The translations under genes were made by a program, and so were the position numbers. 64,000 nucleotides of DNA from Ketogulonicigenium robustum (GTDB lineage Bacteria; Pseudomonadota; Alphaproteobacteria; Rhodobacterales; Rhodobacteraceae), in NCBI RefSeq assembly GCF_002117445.1, contig NZ_CP019937.1, forward strand, positions 1,179,501 through 1,243,500. The letters run 5' to 3'. The notes beneath the pieces were generated by a model that was not told where the DNA came from, did not search any database, and saw only the letters and a program-made list of their open reading frames with translations. How positions within the stretch are numbered: position 1 is the first letter of the stretch; the number at the start of each line of letters is the position of its first letter. Positions 26,120 through 34,601 of this stretch are shown in pieces.

Positions 26120-27175
26120 CGGCCCTTTGTGCAAAAGGGGGCTTTTGGGGTTGGACATAAAGTTGGGCAGCCGCGCCGTCGGGGAATCCCGCTACGGCAA
26201 GCAAAGCCTTGGCTTTCTCGACGTCGAAGGGATGGGGATTCAAGGGGTCGTTGTAGCCAAACACAGCCTCCCCCAGCGGCGAGTTTGCGGTACTGTCGTA
26301 GCCAATAGCAGCGTCTGCACAAATGCATCACGGTTAGTCGCATAGTTAATCACCTGCCGCACAAGGCGGTTGTCAAGCGGGGGTTGCACATGGCCAGCGC
26401 TGCCCAGAAAGCGCGGCTTGGCTTCGTGCAGGGTCAGGTCGGGGTTCGCGGCAATTTGGTGGGCGAAAATCGCCGAGGGTGCGTTAATCACATCGGCATC
26501 GCCCGCCTTCAGCGTCATCGCAGCAACCGAGAGTCAGGCCGACCAAATGAACGATCTTCGCGAGGTCGCTCCAGTCATCGTCAACGCGCGACAGCAGGAC
26601 ATATTCGCCGGTATTCCATTCGGCCACACTAAAGGGGCCCGTGCCGCCGCCGAGGGTTTCCATTATTCCAGCCTTAGTCGCGGCGAGACTAACGATGCCC
26701 GCTTACATTACTGCGACCAACGCGGGAAATGCCGGATGGACGGCGTTCAACTTGAACGCCACGGTGCGGTCATCAATGGCGTTCACCGCACCAATGATCG
26801 GACGCCCGAGGGAAGGCCTATGCCTCGTCCAGCAACCGCGTGAAGGTAAAGACGACGGCATCCGCATTAAGCGGGCGGCCATCGTGAAATGTTACCCGTC
26901 GCGCAACTTTAAAGTCCAAGTCAAGCCGTCGTCGCTGACCGTCTATTCGATCGCTAGAGCAGGATTTTGGTTCAAATCCTGTTCCAGCGCGACAAGGTTT
27001 TCATAGATCGCCGTCAGGACAGACGTGTTGTAAGAACCAACCATGGTTCGTGGCCCCATCAAGGCGGGGGATCGCCCTGAAGAATCGTAACCGTTTGTGC
27101 GAAGGCGCCCCGCTGAGGGCCGTACCGGCCAGCAAAGACGCCGCAAATAGCGTACGACGACGTTGCTTGAGCATG
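26120..27175 (-). pseudogene. Remnant of an oligopeptide/solute ABC substrate-binding protein (family 5)
   Basis: It starts MLKQRRRTLFAASLLAG, a signal peptide, at 27175. Family-5 pieces follow in several frames: ALMGPRTMVGSYNTSVLTAI and YENLVALEQDLNQNPALAIE up to a TAG, then DDGLTWTLKLRDG, a one-base loss, FHDGRPLNADAVVFTFTRLL, GTGPFSVAEWNTGEYVLLSR, LKAGDADVI, RQVINYATNRDAFVQ and FDVEKAKALLAVAGFPDG. The C-terminal quarter is deleted and the end runs into the DppB-like remnant. Stops and frameshifts rule out a functional protein. The substrate was probably a peptide or oligosaccharide. Confidence 0.82.
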
Positions 27176-27252
27176 GATTTCCCTGTTGGCGATTCTAAGG
27201 CCGAAGCCGGTTTTTGCGATAACTTATGTCATTCTGTATTAAAACATACTTG

Positions 27253-27268
27253 AGTAATTTTATTTACT
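27253..27268. promoter_or_regulatory. Inverted repeat AGTAA-N6-TTACT upstream of the ROK regulator
   Basis: An AT-rich inverted repeat in the divergent region between the dead binding-protein gene and the ROK regulator gene. AT-rich inverted repeats are common ROK (NagC/XylR-type) operators. The left half resembles AGTTATTTTA upstream of the PIG-L gene. Confidence 0.45.
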
Positions 27269-27315
27269 GAATTAATTGTCAAGCAAGACGACCACTGCCC
27301 CGAACCGGAAGACGC

Positions 27316-28467
27316 ATGGCTACGTTAACATATGCCCATCGCCAGCTTTTGCGCGCCGTCAGCGCCTCAGCGGGGCTGACACGTACGGAAATTGCGGAAA
27401 AAACGGGCTATTCGCGCCCTGCGATCACGGCCCTTTCGCGCGACCTGATTGATTGCGGCCTGCTGGCCGAGGGCGACAGCATTCGAGGCCAAGGGCGGCC
27501 ATCGATCATCCTCGATATCGCGGCGCAAGGCGGCTTCGTGGTCGGCGTGGCCGCTGTCGCGGGGCGCGCGCGGATTTTGCTGGCAGACTTGGCCGGTCAT
27601 GTTCATGGCAGCGACGAGGCTGACTGGCCCTTGGACGCCCCCGATCTGGCTCGCATGTTAGCCGAGCGTTTGCCGCAGCTGGCGCGCAAGGCTGCAATCG
27701 GTTTCGACCGCGTTGTCGGTATTGGTGTCGCTGTGCCGGGCTTGGTCGACGACACCCAGCAAGTCTGCCTGCAGTCGAACAACCTTGGTTGGCGCGACGC
27801 CCCTGTTGCTGCGCTGATCCGCGCGGCGACCGGCATTCCCACCTATGTCGAAAACGATGCGAACGCCGTCGCCGTCGGCGAGAAGCTGTTCGGCCGCGCG
27901 CGCGAATGCGGCGATTTCGTCGTTATCACGTTGGGGCGCGGCATCGGGGGGGCGATCTTTGTCGGGGGGCAGCTGTACCGTGGCCATTCCGGCGCGGCTG
28001 GCGAGATATCGCATGCGGCGATTCAGCTCGACGGCCCGCCCTGTCGCTGTGGCAAGCGCGGGTGCCTGACAACCATCGCATCCGGACGGGCCATTTTGCA
28101 CGCTGCCGTAGCCGACGGCCTGCCCTGCGCCGTGATGGAGGACGTCGAGCCGCTGGCCGAGAGTGGCGATGCCGCAGCCATCGCCATTTTGCACCGCGCA
28201 GGCGGGGCGCTGGGTTTGGCGATCGCCCAGGCGATCCAAATGCTCAATCCCGCGCTGGTTGTCATCGCGATGGAATTCGGCAGCGAGGACGGCCTGATGC
28301 AGCGCGTTATCCGGCAAAGCATCGACGCCGCCATCATGCCGCGTTTAAGGGCAGCCACGCAAATCACCTTCGACTTTGTCACCCCCGCTTTCACCGCCAG
28401 CGGCGCCGCAGCCGTCGCGGCCGAACGGTTCCTACTCAACCCCCTAATAACTGCCGAGGGCGCATGA
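27316..28467 (+). CDS. ROK-family transcriptional regulator
   Basis: A 383-aa NagC/XylR-type repressor. The N-terminal winged helix (LTRTEIAEKTGYSRPAITAL, about 21-40) is followed by a sugar-kinase-like ROK domain with the phosphate-loop region VVGIGVAVPGLV. The zinc-binding site has GEISH (His233) and the CRCGKRGC cysteines 243, 245 and 250. ROK repressors sense sugars or sugar phosphates. The frame is intact although both flanks carry dead transporter genes. Its stop overlaps the MlrC-like start (ATGA), so the two are co-translated. Confidence 0.9.
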   Translation: MATLTYAHRQLLRAVSASAGLTRTEIAEKTGYSRPAITALSRDLIDCGLLAEGDSIRGQGRPSIILDIAAQGGFVVGVAAVAGRARILLADLAGHVHGSDEADWPLDAPDLARMLAERLPQLARKAAIGFDRVVGIGVAVPGLVDDTQQVCLQSNNLGWRDAPVAALIRAATGIPTYVENDANAVAVGEKLFGRARECGDFVVITLGRGIGGAIFVGGQLYRGHSGAAGEISHAAIQLDGPPCRCGKRGCLTTIASGRAILHAAVADGLPCAVMEDVEPLAESGDAAAIAILHRAGGALGLAIAQAIQMLNPALVVIAMEFGSEDGLMQRVIRQSIDAAIMPRLRAATQITFDFVTPAFTASGAAAVAAERFLLNPLITAEGA

Positions 28468-29924
28468 CCTACAAAATCGCCGTTGCTGGCCTGCATATCG
28501 AAAGCTCCAGCTTTAACCCGGGTCTGACGCGCACGGCAGACTTCCGTATTTTGCGCGGGGCCGACCTGTTCAATGCCCCCGATTTTGCAATGCTGGCCGA
28601 TTACGATGCCGACTGGCAGCCCGTCTTTTGGGCTCGCGCGGTGCCCGGCGCGCCGATCTGCCCCGAGACCTATGCCGCCTTCAAAGCCGAGATTTTGGCC
28701 GGCATCCGCGCGGCTATGCCCTTGGACGGCGTTTATATGGCGCTGCATGGCGCAGCAGTCGTTGCGGGGATGCATGACTGTGAGGGCGATCTGCTAGCCG
28801 CGGTTCGCGATATCGTCGGGCCCGATGTGTTGATTACGACCAGCTACGACCTGCACGGCAACGTGTCAGACCGTGTGGTGGATTCCATCGACATGTTCAG
28901 CGCCTATCGCACAGCGCCCCATATTGATGTCCCCCAAACCATGCGGCGCGCCATCGCTTTGCTGATGCGCGCGTTGGACAGCGGCCAGCGCCCTTCCGTC
29001 TGCTGGGTGAAGGTTCCGGTCTTGCTTCCGGGCGAGCGGACATCGACCGAGGACGAACCCGCCGCCAGCCTCTATGCCGTCATTCCCGCCCTCGAAGATG
29101 TGGACGGCATATGGGACGTCTCTTTGATGGTCGGCTATGTCTGGGTGGACGAGCCGCGGGCGACAGCCGCCGTGTTGGTCACCGGCACCGACCATGCTAC
29201 GATGCAGCGGGCTGCCATCGAATTGGCCAGCGCGTACTGGGACGCCCGCGAGTCCTTTGTTTTTGGCACGGTTACCGGCAGCCTGTCTGATTGCTTGTCC
29301 ATGGCGCGCGATGCGACTGCCCTGCCCGTCGTCTTGGCCGATTCCGGTGACAATCCGACAGGCGGCGGCGCGGGTGACCGCGCCGATACGCTGGCTGCCC
29401 TGTTGGAAAACGCCGAAGCAGACGTCATTTTGGCCGGGATTGCCGATCTGCCGCTGGTCGATGCAGCCTATGGCGCCGGCGTGGGCGCAAGCGTGCACGG
29501 CACGATTGGCGCGACGCACGACCCGATCAATAGCGCACCGCTGCCGATCACCGCGCAGGTCATCGCACTGTCCGATGCGCCGCGCGCAGCCGAACGTCAG
29601 GCGGTTTTGCGCTGCGATGGGGTGACTTTTGTCGTTACAGCGCGCCGACGCCCGTTCCACAACTTGGTAGATTTCACTTCATTGGGGTTGGACCCCGCCA
29701 AGGCGCGCATGGTGGTGGTCAAATCCGGCTACCTCTCGCCCGATATGAAGGCGCTAGCGGCAACTTCACTGATGGCACTGACCCCCGGCATCGTAGACCA
29801 AGACGTGACCCGCCGCCCGCGCCAGCATATCGCCCGCCCGACTTTTCCGTTCGACACAGGGTTCGACTGGGCCCCGCACGTTCTGTGGTCAGCACGTGAC
29901 CCAGCCGGTTCTGTTCATCCGTGA
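28464..29924 (+). CDS. M81-family metallopeptidase, MlrC-like
   Basis: A 486-aa protein of the microcystin LR degradation protein MlrC family, normal length. Metal-binding signatures are present: Glu13 in LHIESSSF, Asp129 and His131 in YDLHGN, and the later ADSGDNPTGGG loop. MlrC cleaves linear microcystin peptides, but most relatives sit beside peptide transporters and probably act on other small peptides or amides. It begins inside the stop of the ROK gene; its end overlaps the dead DppD-like gene by 29 bases, which marks it as a former member of the transporter operon. The upstream extension of the open frame is a shadow. Confidence 0.85.
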   Translation: MTYKIAVAGLHIESSSFNPGLTRTADFRILRGADLFNAPDFAMLADYDADWQPVFWARAVPGAPICPETYAAFKAEILAGIRAAMPLDGVYMALHGAAVVAGMHDCEGDLLAAVRDIVGPDVLITTSYDLHGNVSDRVVDSIDMFSAYRTAPHIDVPQTMRRAIALLMRALDSGQRPSVCWVKVPVLLPGERTSTEDEPAASLYAVIPALEDVDGIWDVSLMVGYVWVDEPRATAAVLVTGTDHATMQRAAIELASAYWDARESFVFGTVTGSLSDCLSMARDATALPVVLADSGDNPTGGGAGDRADTLAALLENAEADVILAGIADLPLVDAAYGAGVGASVHGTIGATHDPINSAPLPITAQVIALSDAPRAAERQAVLRCDGVTFVVTARRRPFHNLVDFTSLGLDPAKARMVVVKSGYLSPDMKALAATSLMALTPGIVDQDVTRRPRQHIARPTFPFDTGFDWAPHVLWSARDPAGSVHP

Positions 29925-30865
29925 TCTGCGCGCGTATTTCACGACCGAACGCGGCATAGTGGAATCGATCGATGGCGTGACGTTCGACATCCATCGCGGC
30001 GAAACCTTGGCCATCGTGGGCGACTCCGGATCGGGCAAAAGCGTCACCAGCCTCTCGATTATGGAGTTGCTGCCACGGCGGCTAGGGCGCGTTGCGGGCT
30101 GCGAGATCACCTTCACCGGACGCGACACCTTGTTCGGGCGTAACCCGCCCATCTGCGGTCGCTGCGCGGCAACCAGATGGCTATGATCTTCCAAGAGCCG
30201 ATGAACTCGCTGAACCCGTTTTTTTAGCGTCGGACGCCAGATTGCAGAAGTGATCATGCTGCACGAAAGCAACACACGGCCCGAGGTCAAGGAAGCCGCA
30301 GTTGCGATGTTGCAAATGTTGGGCATATCGGCCTCTCAGGCGCGGACAAAGAACTACTCTCATCAGATGTCCGGCGGGATGCGCCAGCGTATCATGATCG
30401 CCATGGCGCTGTCTTGCTGCGGCGCCCTGTTAATTGCAGACGAACCGACCACGGCTTTGGTCGTCGCGGTGCAAGCCCAGATCTTGCGCCTGATCTGGGA
30501 CTTGAAGACCCAGACCCATACCGCCGTCATCTTCATAACCCACAATCGTGCTGTCGTGGCCATGATCGCCAACCGCGTCGCCATTATGTATGGCGGCCAC
30601 GTGGTCGAGTAAGGCCGCGTTCACCAGGTTTTTGAGGATACCCAGCACCCTCACACGCGCAGGCTGCTGGCATCGACGACCAGTCGCGGGCCTGACGGCA
30701 AAAGGCAACCGCTGCGCGCCATCGGCGGCACTTTGCCCAGCCCGCCAAACCTGCCGCCGGGTTGAGTCTTTGGGCCGCACCGCGGCACTGCCATCAGCAT
30801 GGCAGTGCCTGCGCAAACGCCCGTGGGTGCGCAGCAGGCGGTGCGCTGCATCCGCCCCCAGCGCA
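29896..30865 (+). pseudogene. Remnant of a peptide ABC transporter ATPase, DppD-like
   Basis: The N-terminal part is good: a GTG start, AYFTTERGIVESIDGVTF and Walker A GDSGSGKS. A frameshift follows at about 30150. A run of seven T (30219-30225) then creates TAG where NPFFSVGRQI is expected. The second half keeps the signature MSGGMRQRIMIAMAL, but the D-loop reads ALV instead of ALD and THD has become THN. TAA interrupts after GHVVE, and another stop cuts the NLPPG C-terminal motif. It is dead through several independent lesions. Confidence 0.85.
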
Positions 30866-30870
30866 CCCGT

Positions 30871-31515
30871 ATGCGCGGTCCAGAGCCCATCTTGGACGTG
30901 CGCGATGACCGTGCCCTTTCCAATCCAAGGCGGCTCGCTTGGCCGCTTGCAGGGGCATGTCCATCCTGCCGAAAATGTCATCCTTTTCTACGCAGGGGAG
31001 AAGCTTTCGGAGTGGTCGGCGAATTCGGGTCGCGCAAGACCGCTGTGGGGCGTGCGATCATACGCCTGCACCAGCCGGCAATTGGCAAAATCCGCTTTCG
31101 TAGTCAAAATATATTTAATCTGACTGCGGCACTATTTGTACCGTTTCGCCGGTATATACAGCTCGTATTTCAATACCCATTCGCCACTTTAAACCCGCGC
31201 AAAACCGTCGCAGCGATCATCGGCAAGGCACAGGCCGTGCCGCACGTATCGCTGAGTTACTTGATTGGGTCGGCCTTCCCCTTGATGCCGGCCGCCCGCT
31301 ACCACACGAGTTTTCCAGCGGCCAACGCCAACGCATCGGCATCGCCCGCGCGCTGGCCGTCAACATACAGTTATCGCGGCGAAATCCCCAGTGCAATCAA
31401 CCTGCCGTCAGGTTGTGTCTTCCGAACCCGCCGCTCGCAAGCGGTGGCAAAATGCGTCGCTACGCTGCCCACGCTGCTGCCCAAAGCACCCGCACATTAC
31501 GCAGCGTGCCCGTAC
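30871..31515 (+). pseudogene. Remnant of a peptide ABC transporter ATPase, DppF-like
   Basis: It begins MRGPEPILDVRD, shifts frame to MTVPFPIQGGSLGRLQGHV, and shifts back at RRGEAFGVVGE. The Walker A motif is ruined (GEFGSRKTA in place of GESGCGKTT). [15 protein letters not shown] and [20 protein letters not shown] (in another frame) remain. The Walker B region is deleted, so the signature joins directly to the C-terminal [12 protein letters not shown]. It was the last gene of the dead transporter operon. Confidence 0.82.
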
Positions 31516-31517
31516 AA

Positions 31518-32573
31518 CTAGGCTGCCGCCGCATCACGCTGAACGGCTTGACGCAGACCAACCAACCGCTGCAGGCGGGATTCCATTTGGCACAGGTGCT
31601 CGTCAGCCTCGGCCCATGGGCCGGTAACCTGCGGGGCCTCGGGCAAAGGGCCAGCGGCGCCGGCCTGTTGCAGCAGGGTGCGACAGTGCTGCGCCGCCGC
31701 GCGGATTCGGGCGGGTAGATCCTCGGGCGCGGGCTGCCCGCTGCGCAGTGCCATCGACAATGCTTCGGTCATCATTAGGGCGTTTGCGAACAGATGAACG
31801 GCGTGGCGGTTTTGCCGCGCGATTGTCTTTAGAAGCGGGTTCGCCACCATACGTCCGCGCACCGACCAGCGCGCCGACAGGCGAGCGTTGTCCAGCGTAT
31901 CCAGCAGAATTCGCAGGCTTCCCCAACTATCGGCAACCTTGCGTTCAGCGTGCGATGCGTTGGTCAGATCACCTTTTTCTACAGCATCGGCCGCTTGATC
32001 TAGCCCCGCAGCAAGCTGAGTCAGAAAGTTCTGCATCGCGGTATTCAGGCTTCGGATCGGGTCGGGCGTCAGCAGAAACTGGCTGCACAGCAGGCCCACC
32101 ACGACGCCGATGCCGCCATCTACCAACCGGTGCAGGCCCGCGCTCTGCGGCCCCATCGCCAGCACCAGCGTCACAGATACCCCGGCCTGAATACCCAACA
32201 CGGCCGATCGTCCAAGCGCAGCAGCGATGCTCATTGCCATCAAAATCGCAACGATCAGCTCGACCAGCAATACAAGCCCTGAGACCCCGCCAGGGTTGAT
32301 CGCCCAGACCAGCTCGCCCACAACGATGCCTAGCGTCATGCCGATGATCAGATCAACCGCCTGACGCCCGTGGTTCGGCAACCCGGGCGCAAGCGACACG
32401 ATAGCACAGATCGCCGCAAAAACCGGTGCCTGATGGCCCAGCAGCTCGACGGCGATCAGCCACGACGCGCCAGCCGCGAACGCCGCGATCAGCAAATCGC
32501 GCCGCGCGGCCCGCAGGCGGTTTGGCATAGGCGTAAAGGTTTTCGTGATCCATTGCTGGGGCGTCTGGGGCAT
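31518..32573 (-). CDS. FUSC-family (aromatic acid exporter-like) membrane protein
   Basis: A 351-aa inner-membrane protein with about six membrane helices in the first 190 residues ([20 protein letters not shown] onward). A soluble, helical C-terminal half follows, as in half-size FUSC/ArAE proteins related to the AaeB efflux family. FICs include [21 protein letters not shown], the conserved first-loop segment of the family. Substrates are unknown; relatives export aromatic acids. The ATG at 32573 is preferred; a GTG 66 bases upstream is possible. A TCCGGCA/TGCCGGA inverted repeat lies 10-37 bases upstream of the start. Confidence 0.8.
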   Translation of the reverse strand: MPQTPQQWITKTFTPMPNRLRAARRDLLIAAFAAGASWLIAVELLGHQAPVFAAICAIVSLAPGLPNHGRQAVDLIIGMTLGIVVGELVWAINPGGVSGLVLLVELIVAILMAMSIAAALGRSAVLGIQAGVSVTLVLAMGPQSAGLHRLVDGGIGVVVGLLCSQFLLTPDPIRSLNTAMQNFLTQLAAGLDQAADAVEKGDLTNASHAERKVADSWGSLRILLDTLDNARLSARWSVRGRMVANPLLKTIARQNRHAVHLFANALMMTEALSMALRSGQPAPEDLPARIRAAAQHCRTLLQQAGAAGPLPEAPQVTGPWAEADEHLCQMESRLQRLVGLRQAVQRDAAAA

Positions 32574-32581
32574 GATGATAA

Positions 32582-32609
32582 TCCGGCATTTTTGTCTATA
32601 TTTGCCGGA
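32582..32609. promoter_or_regulatory. Inverted repeat TCCGGCA-N14-TGCCGGA before the FUSC gene
   Basis: Exact 7-bp arms with an AT-rich centre, in the leader of the FUSC gene. It could be an operator or an mRNA hairpin; no regulator is adjacent on that side. Confidence 0.35.
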
Positions 32610-32671
32610 ATTTAAGGCCAGCGCAAAGCCTTCCTGCACGATAACGCCGTCTTGCCAGCCGTGGCAGCAGC

Positions 32672-33451
32672 TTAGGCGGGCAGCGTCACGATGATCGGCG
32701 CGCCATCGGTCGCGATCACAGTATGCTCAAACTGCACCACGGGCGCGTTCGGGTGGCTATAAAGGGTCCAGTCATCATCTCCGCGGTCGGCCCAGAACGC
32801 GCCCGTCGACAAGAAGGGCTCGACCGTCAGCACAAGGCCCTTTCCGATGCGGCGCTTCTCGCCGCGTTCGGGCCATGTCGGGATCTCTTCGGGGTATTCA
32901 TGCAGGCTGCGACCGACGCCGTGGCTGGCCAAGTTGCGCACCAGCGTATAGCCGCGATCGGCGGCAAAGCGCCCGATCGCCCGCCCGATCCCGCCCAAAG
33001 GCCGGTCAGTGCCAACTTGCGCCACGCCGATATCGGTGGCGCGCTGGCCGTCTTGGCACAGCTTTACAAGGCGCGGATGTGCGGTGCCAAAGCAGAAGCT
33101 GGCGCCTGTATCGGCGAAAAACCCGTTTTTTTCGGCAGATACGTCGATGTTAACCAGATCGCCACGCTTGAAGCGGCGATTACCGGGGATGCCGTGGGCA
33201 ATCGCTTCGTTGACGCTGATGCAGGTTGCACCCGGGAAATCATAGGTCATTCGCGGGGCGGATTGGGCCCCCTCGCGTTGCAGCAGCGCATCGCCAATAA
33301 TGTCCAACTCGGCCGTGGTCATGCCTGGCTCGATGGCGTCTTTCATGGCGCGGACGGTGTTTGCAACGATCCGGCCGATCTCCATCATGCCGTCCAGTTC
33401 ATCTTGATGCGTGATCGTCATTGGTCCCTCGCCTGCGCTAATTTGCATCAT
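32672..33451 (-). CDS. map: Methionine aminopeptidase, type I
   Basis: A 259-aa cytoplasmic enzyme that removes the initiator Met. The five metal ligands are in place: Asp103 (NIDVS), Asp114 (FADTG), His177 (ASHGVG), Glu211 (VEPF) and Glu242 (FEHTV). The start at 33451 was chosen for the AAGGTGG site just upstream; a longer frame to 33541 lacks one. It is divergent from a sugar-operon LacI regulator, not in a ribosomal-protein neighbourhood, so it may be an additional copy; that needs the rest of the genome. Confidence 0.88.
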   Translation of the reverse strand: MMQISAGEGPMTITHQDELDGMMEIGRIVANTVRAMKDAIEPGMTTAELDIIGDALLQREGAQSAPRMTYDFPGATCISVNEAIAHGIPGNRRFKRGDLVNIDVSAEKNGFFADTGASFCFGTAHPRLVKLCQDGQRATDIGVAQVGTDRPLGGIGRAIGRFAADRGYTLVRNLASHGVGRSLHEYPEEIPTWPERGEKRRIGKGLVLTVEPFLSTGAFWADRGDDDWTLYSHPNAPVVQFEHTVIATDGAPIIVTLPA

Positions 33452-33539
33452 ATTACCACCTTCTTTGCCCCATGTCCCGCTCGTCTCTGGCGCTTCTGGC
33501 GCTGAAATTCGCCGATCTCGCGCGCCCCCTTGCGAATCC

Positions 33540-33549
33540 AAAACGTTTT
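33540..33549. promoter_or_regulatory. LacI-type operator AAAACGTTTT between map and the sugar regulator
   Basis: A perfect palindrome with central CG, extended to CCAAAACGTTTTTGA, 33 bases before the LacI-family start. The position fits autoregulation of the downstream operon. Confidence 0.6.
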
Positions 33550-33581
33550 TGATTACCCTTGCGTCCGGAGGAGTGAGGACG

Positions 33582-34577
33582 ATGGCGGGTTTGAAAGAAC
33601 TGGCCGAAAGCCTCGGGTTATCGATTACGACGGTGTCCCGTGCGCTTGACGGCTATTCGGACGTTTCAGAAAAAACACGTTTGCGCGTAGTCGCAGCAGC
33701 GAACGCGGCGGGTTACCGCCCGAATGCGGCTGCACGCCGTTTGCGCCGCCAGCGTACCGATATTGTCATGATGCCGCTTCCCTCGACCGATGGTGAAATA
33801 GCAACGTCCCACCTAACGCGCGTGGTGGCTAGCTGTGCGCGCGACCTGCTGGCGCATCGCATCAACCTGATGATCGCGCCCGTCCCGTCCGAAGAAACCG
33901 AGCTGGAGCTGTGCCGCAATCTGGTCGACGGCCAGCGGATCGATGCCATGCTGCTGGTGCGGACACGGCGTAACGATCCGCGCGTCGACTTTCTGCTGGA
34001 CCGCGGCATTCCCTTTGTCACCGACGGGCGCACCGAAAGCGCGCGCCCCCACCCGTGGCTGGACGGCGATGGCTTTTCCGCCTTCAAAACCGCGACGCAG
34101 CGATTCATTGCCGATGGCCATCTGCACATCGGCATGATTGGCGCGGACGAGAGCTTTTATTTCGCCCATGACCGCGCCGAAGGGTATCGCGCCGCGATGC
34201 GCGCGGCGGGCCGGCCCGAACTGATGGTGCAAGGTACGCTGAACGAGGCTGGCGGTTATGCCGCCGCCCGCCAGATCATGACCGGCCACGTGCCCCCCAC
34301 CGCCATTTTGTGCGCGACGGATTCGATGGCTTTGGGGGCACTGGCCGCGTTGCACGAAATGGACAGCAACGTCGCCATCGTCGGCCACGACGATCTGGCC
34401 ATGGGCGCCTTCAGTCAGCCCCGCCTGTCGTCGATGCGCATCGATACCGAGGATCAGGGCGCACGGCTGGCCGGGCTGCTGCTGCGTACCCTTGCGGGCG
34501 AGCCTGTGGCGGATCTGAACGAATTGCTTCCCGTCACCGCAGTTGACCGCGACAGTCATCTGCGACGGGCCATTTAA
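33582..34577 (+). CDS. LacI-family regulator of the putative glycosylglycerate operon
   Basis: A 331-aa repressor. The helix-turn-helix is at the extreme N-terminus (LKELAESLGLSITTVSRALDGYS), with the hinge NAAARRLRRQRTD, then a sugar-binding-like sensor domain (TDSMALGALAAL, VGHDDLAMGAFSQP). The ATG at 33582 has a GGAGGAGTGAGGA site; the longer open frame lacks family similarity. Only 24 bases separate it from the transporter binding-protein gene, so it is in the same operon. An AAAACGTTTT palindrome upstream is its likely operator. Confidence 0.87.
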   Translation: MAGLKELAESLGLSITTVSRALDGYSDVSEKTRLRVVAAANAAGYRPNAAARRLRRQRTDIVMMPLPSTDGEIATSHLTRVVASCARDLLAHRINLMIAPVPSEETELELCRNLVDGQRIDAMLLVRTRRNDPRVDFLLDRGIPFVTDGRTESARPHPWLDGDGFSAFKTATQRFIADGHLHIGMIGADESFYFAHDRAEGYRAAMRAAGRPELMVQGTLNEAGGYAAARQIMTGHVPPTAILCATDSMALGALAALHEMDSNVAIVGHDDLAMGAFSQPRLSSMRIDTEDQGARLAGLLLRTLAGEPVADLNELLPVTAVDRDSHLRRAI

Positions 34578-34601
34578 TTTCACTTGAGGGAGGAAATCAC
34601 T

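Noticed and set aside
27789-28463. Upstream extension of the MlrC-like reading frame overlapping the ROK gene
   Set aside because: The family N-terminus starts at 28464 inside an ATGA overlap; the extension is an Arg-rich shadow of the ROK gene.
30219-30227. Seven-T run before TAG in the DppD-like gene as a programmed frameshift
   Set aside because: The gene has an earlier frameshift, later in-frame stops and lost key residues, so decay is the simpler reading.
24412-31515. Insertion sequence or transposon as the cause of the damaged region
   Set aside because: I found no transposase remnant, terminal inverted repeats or target duplications; frameshifts and deletions explain the damage.
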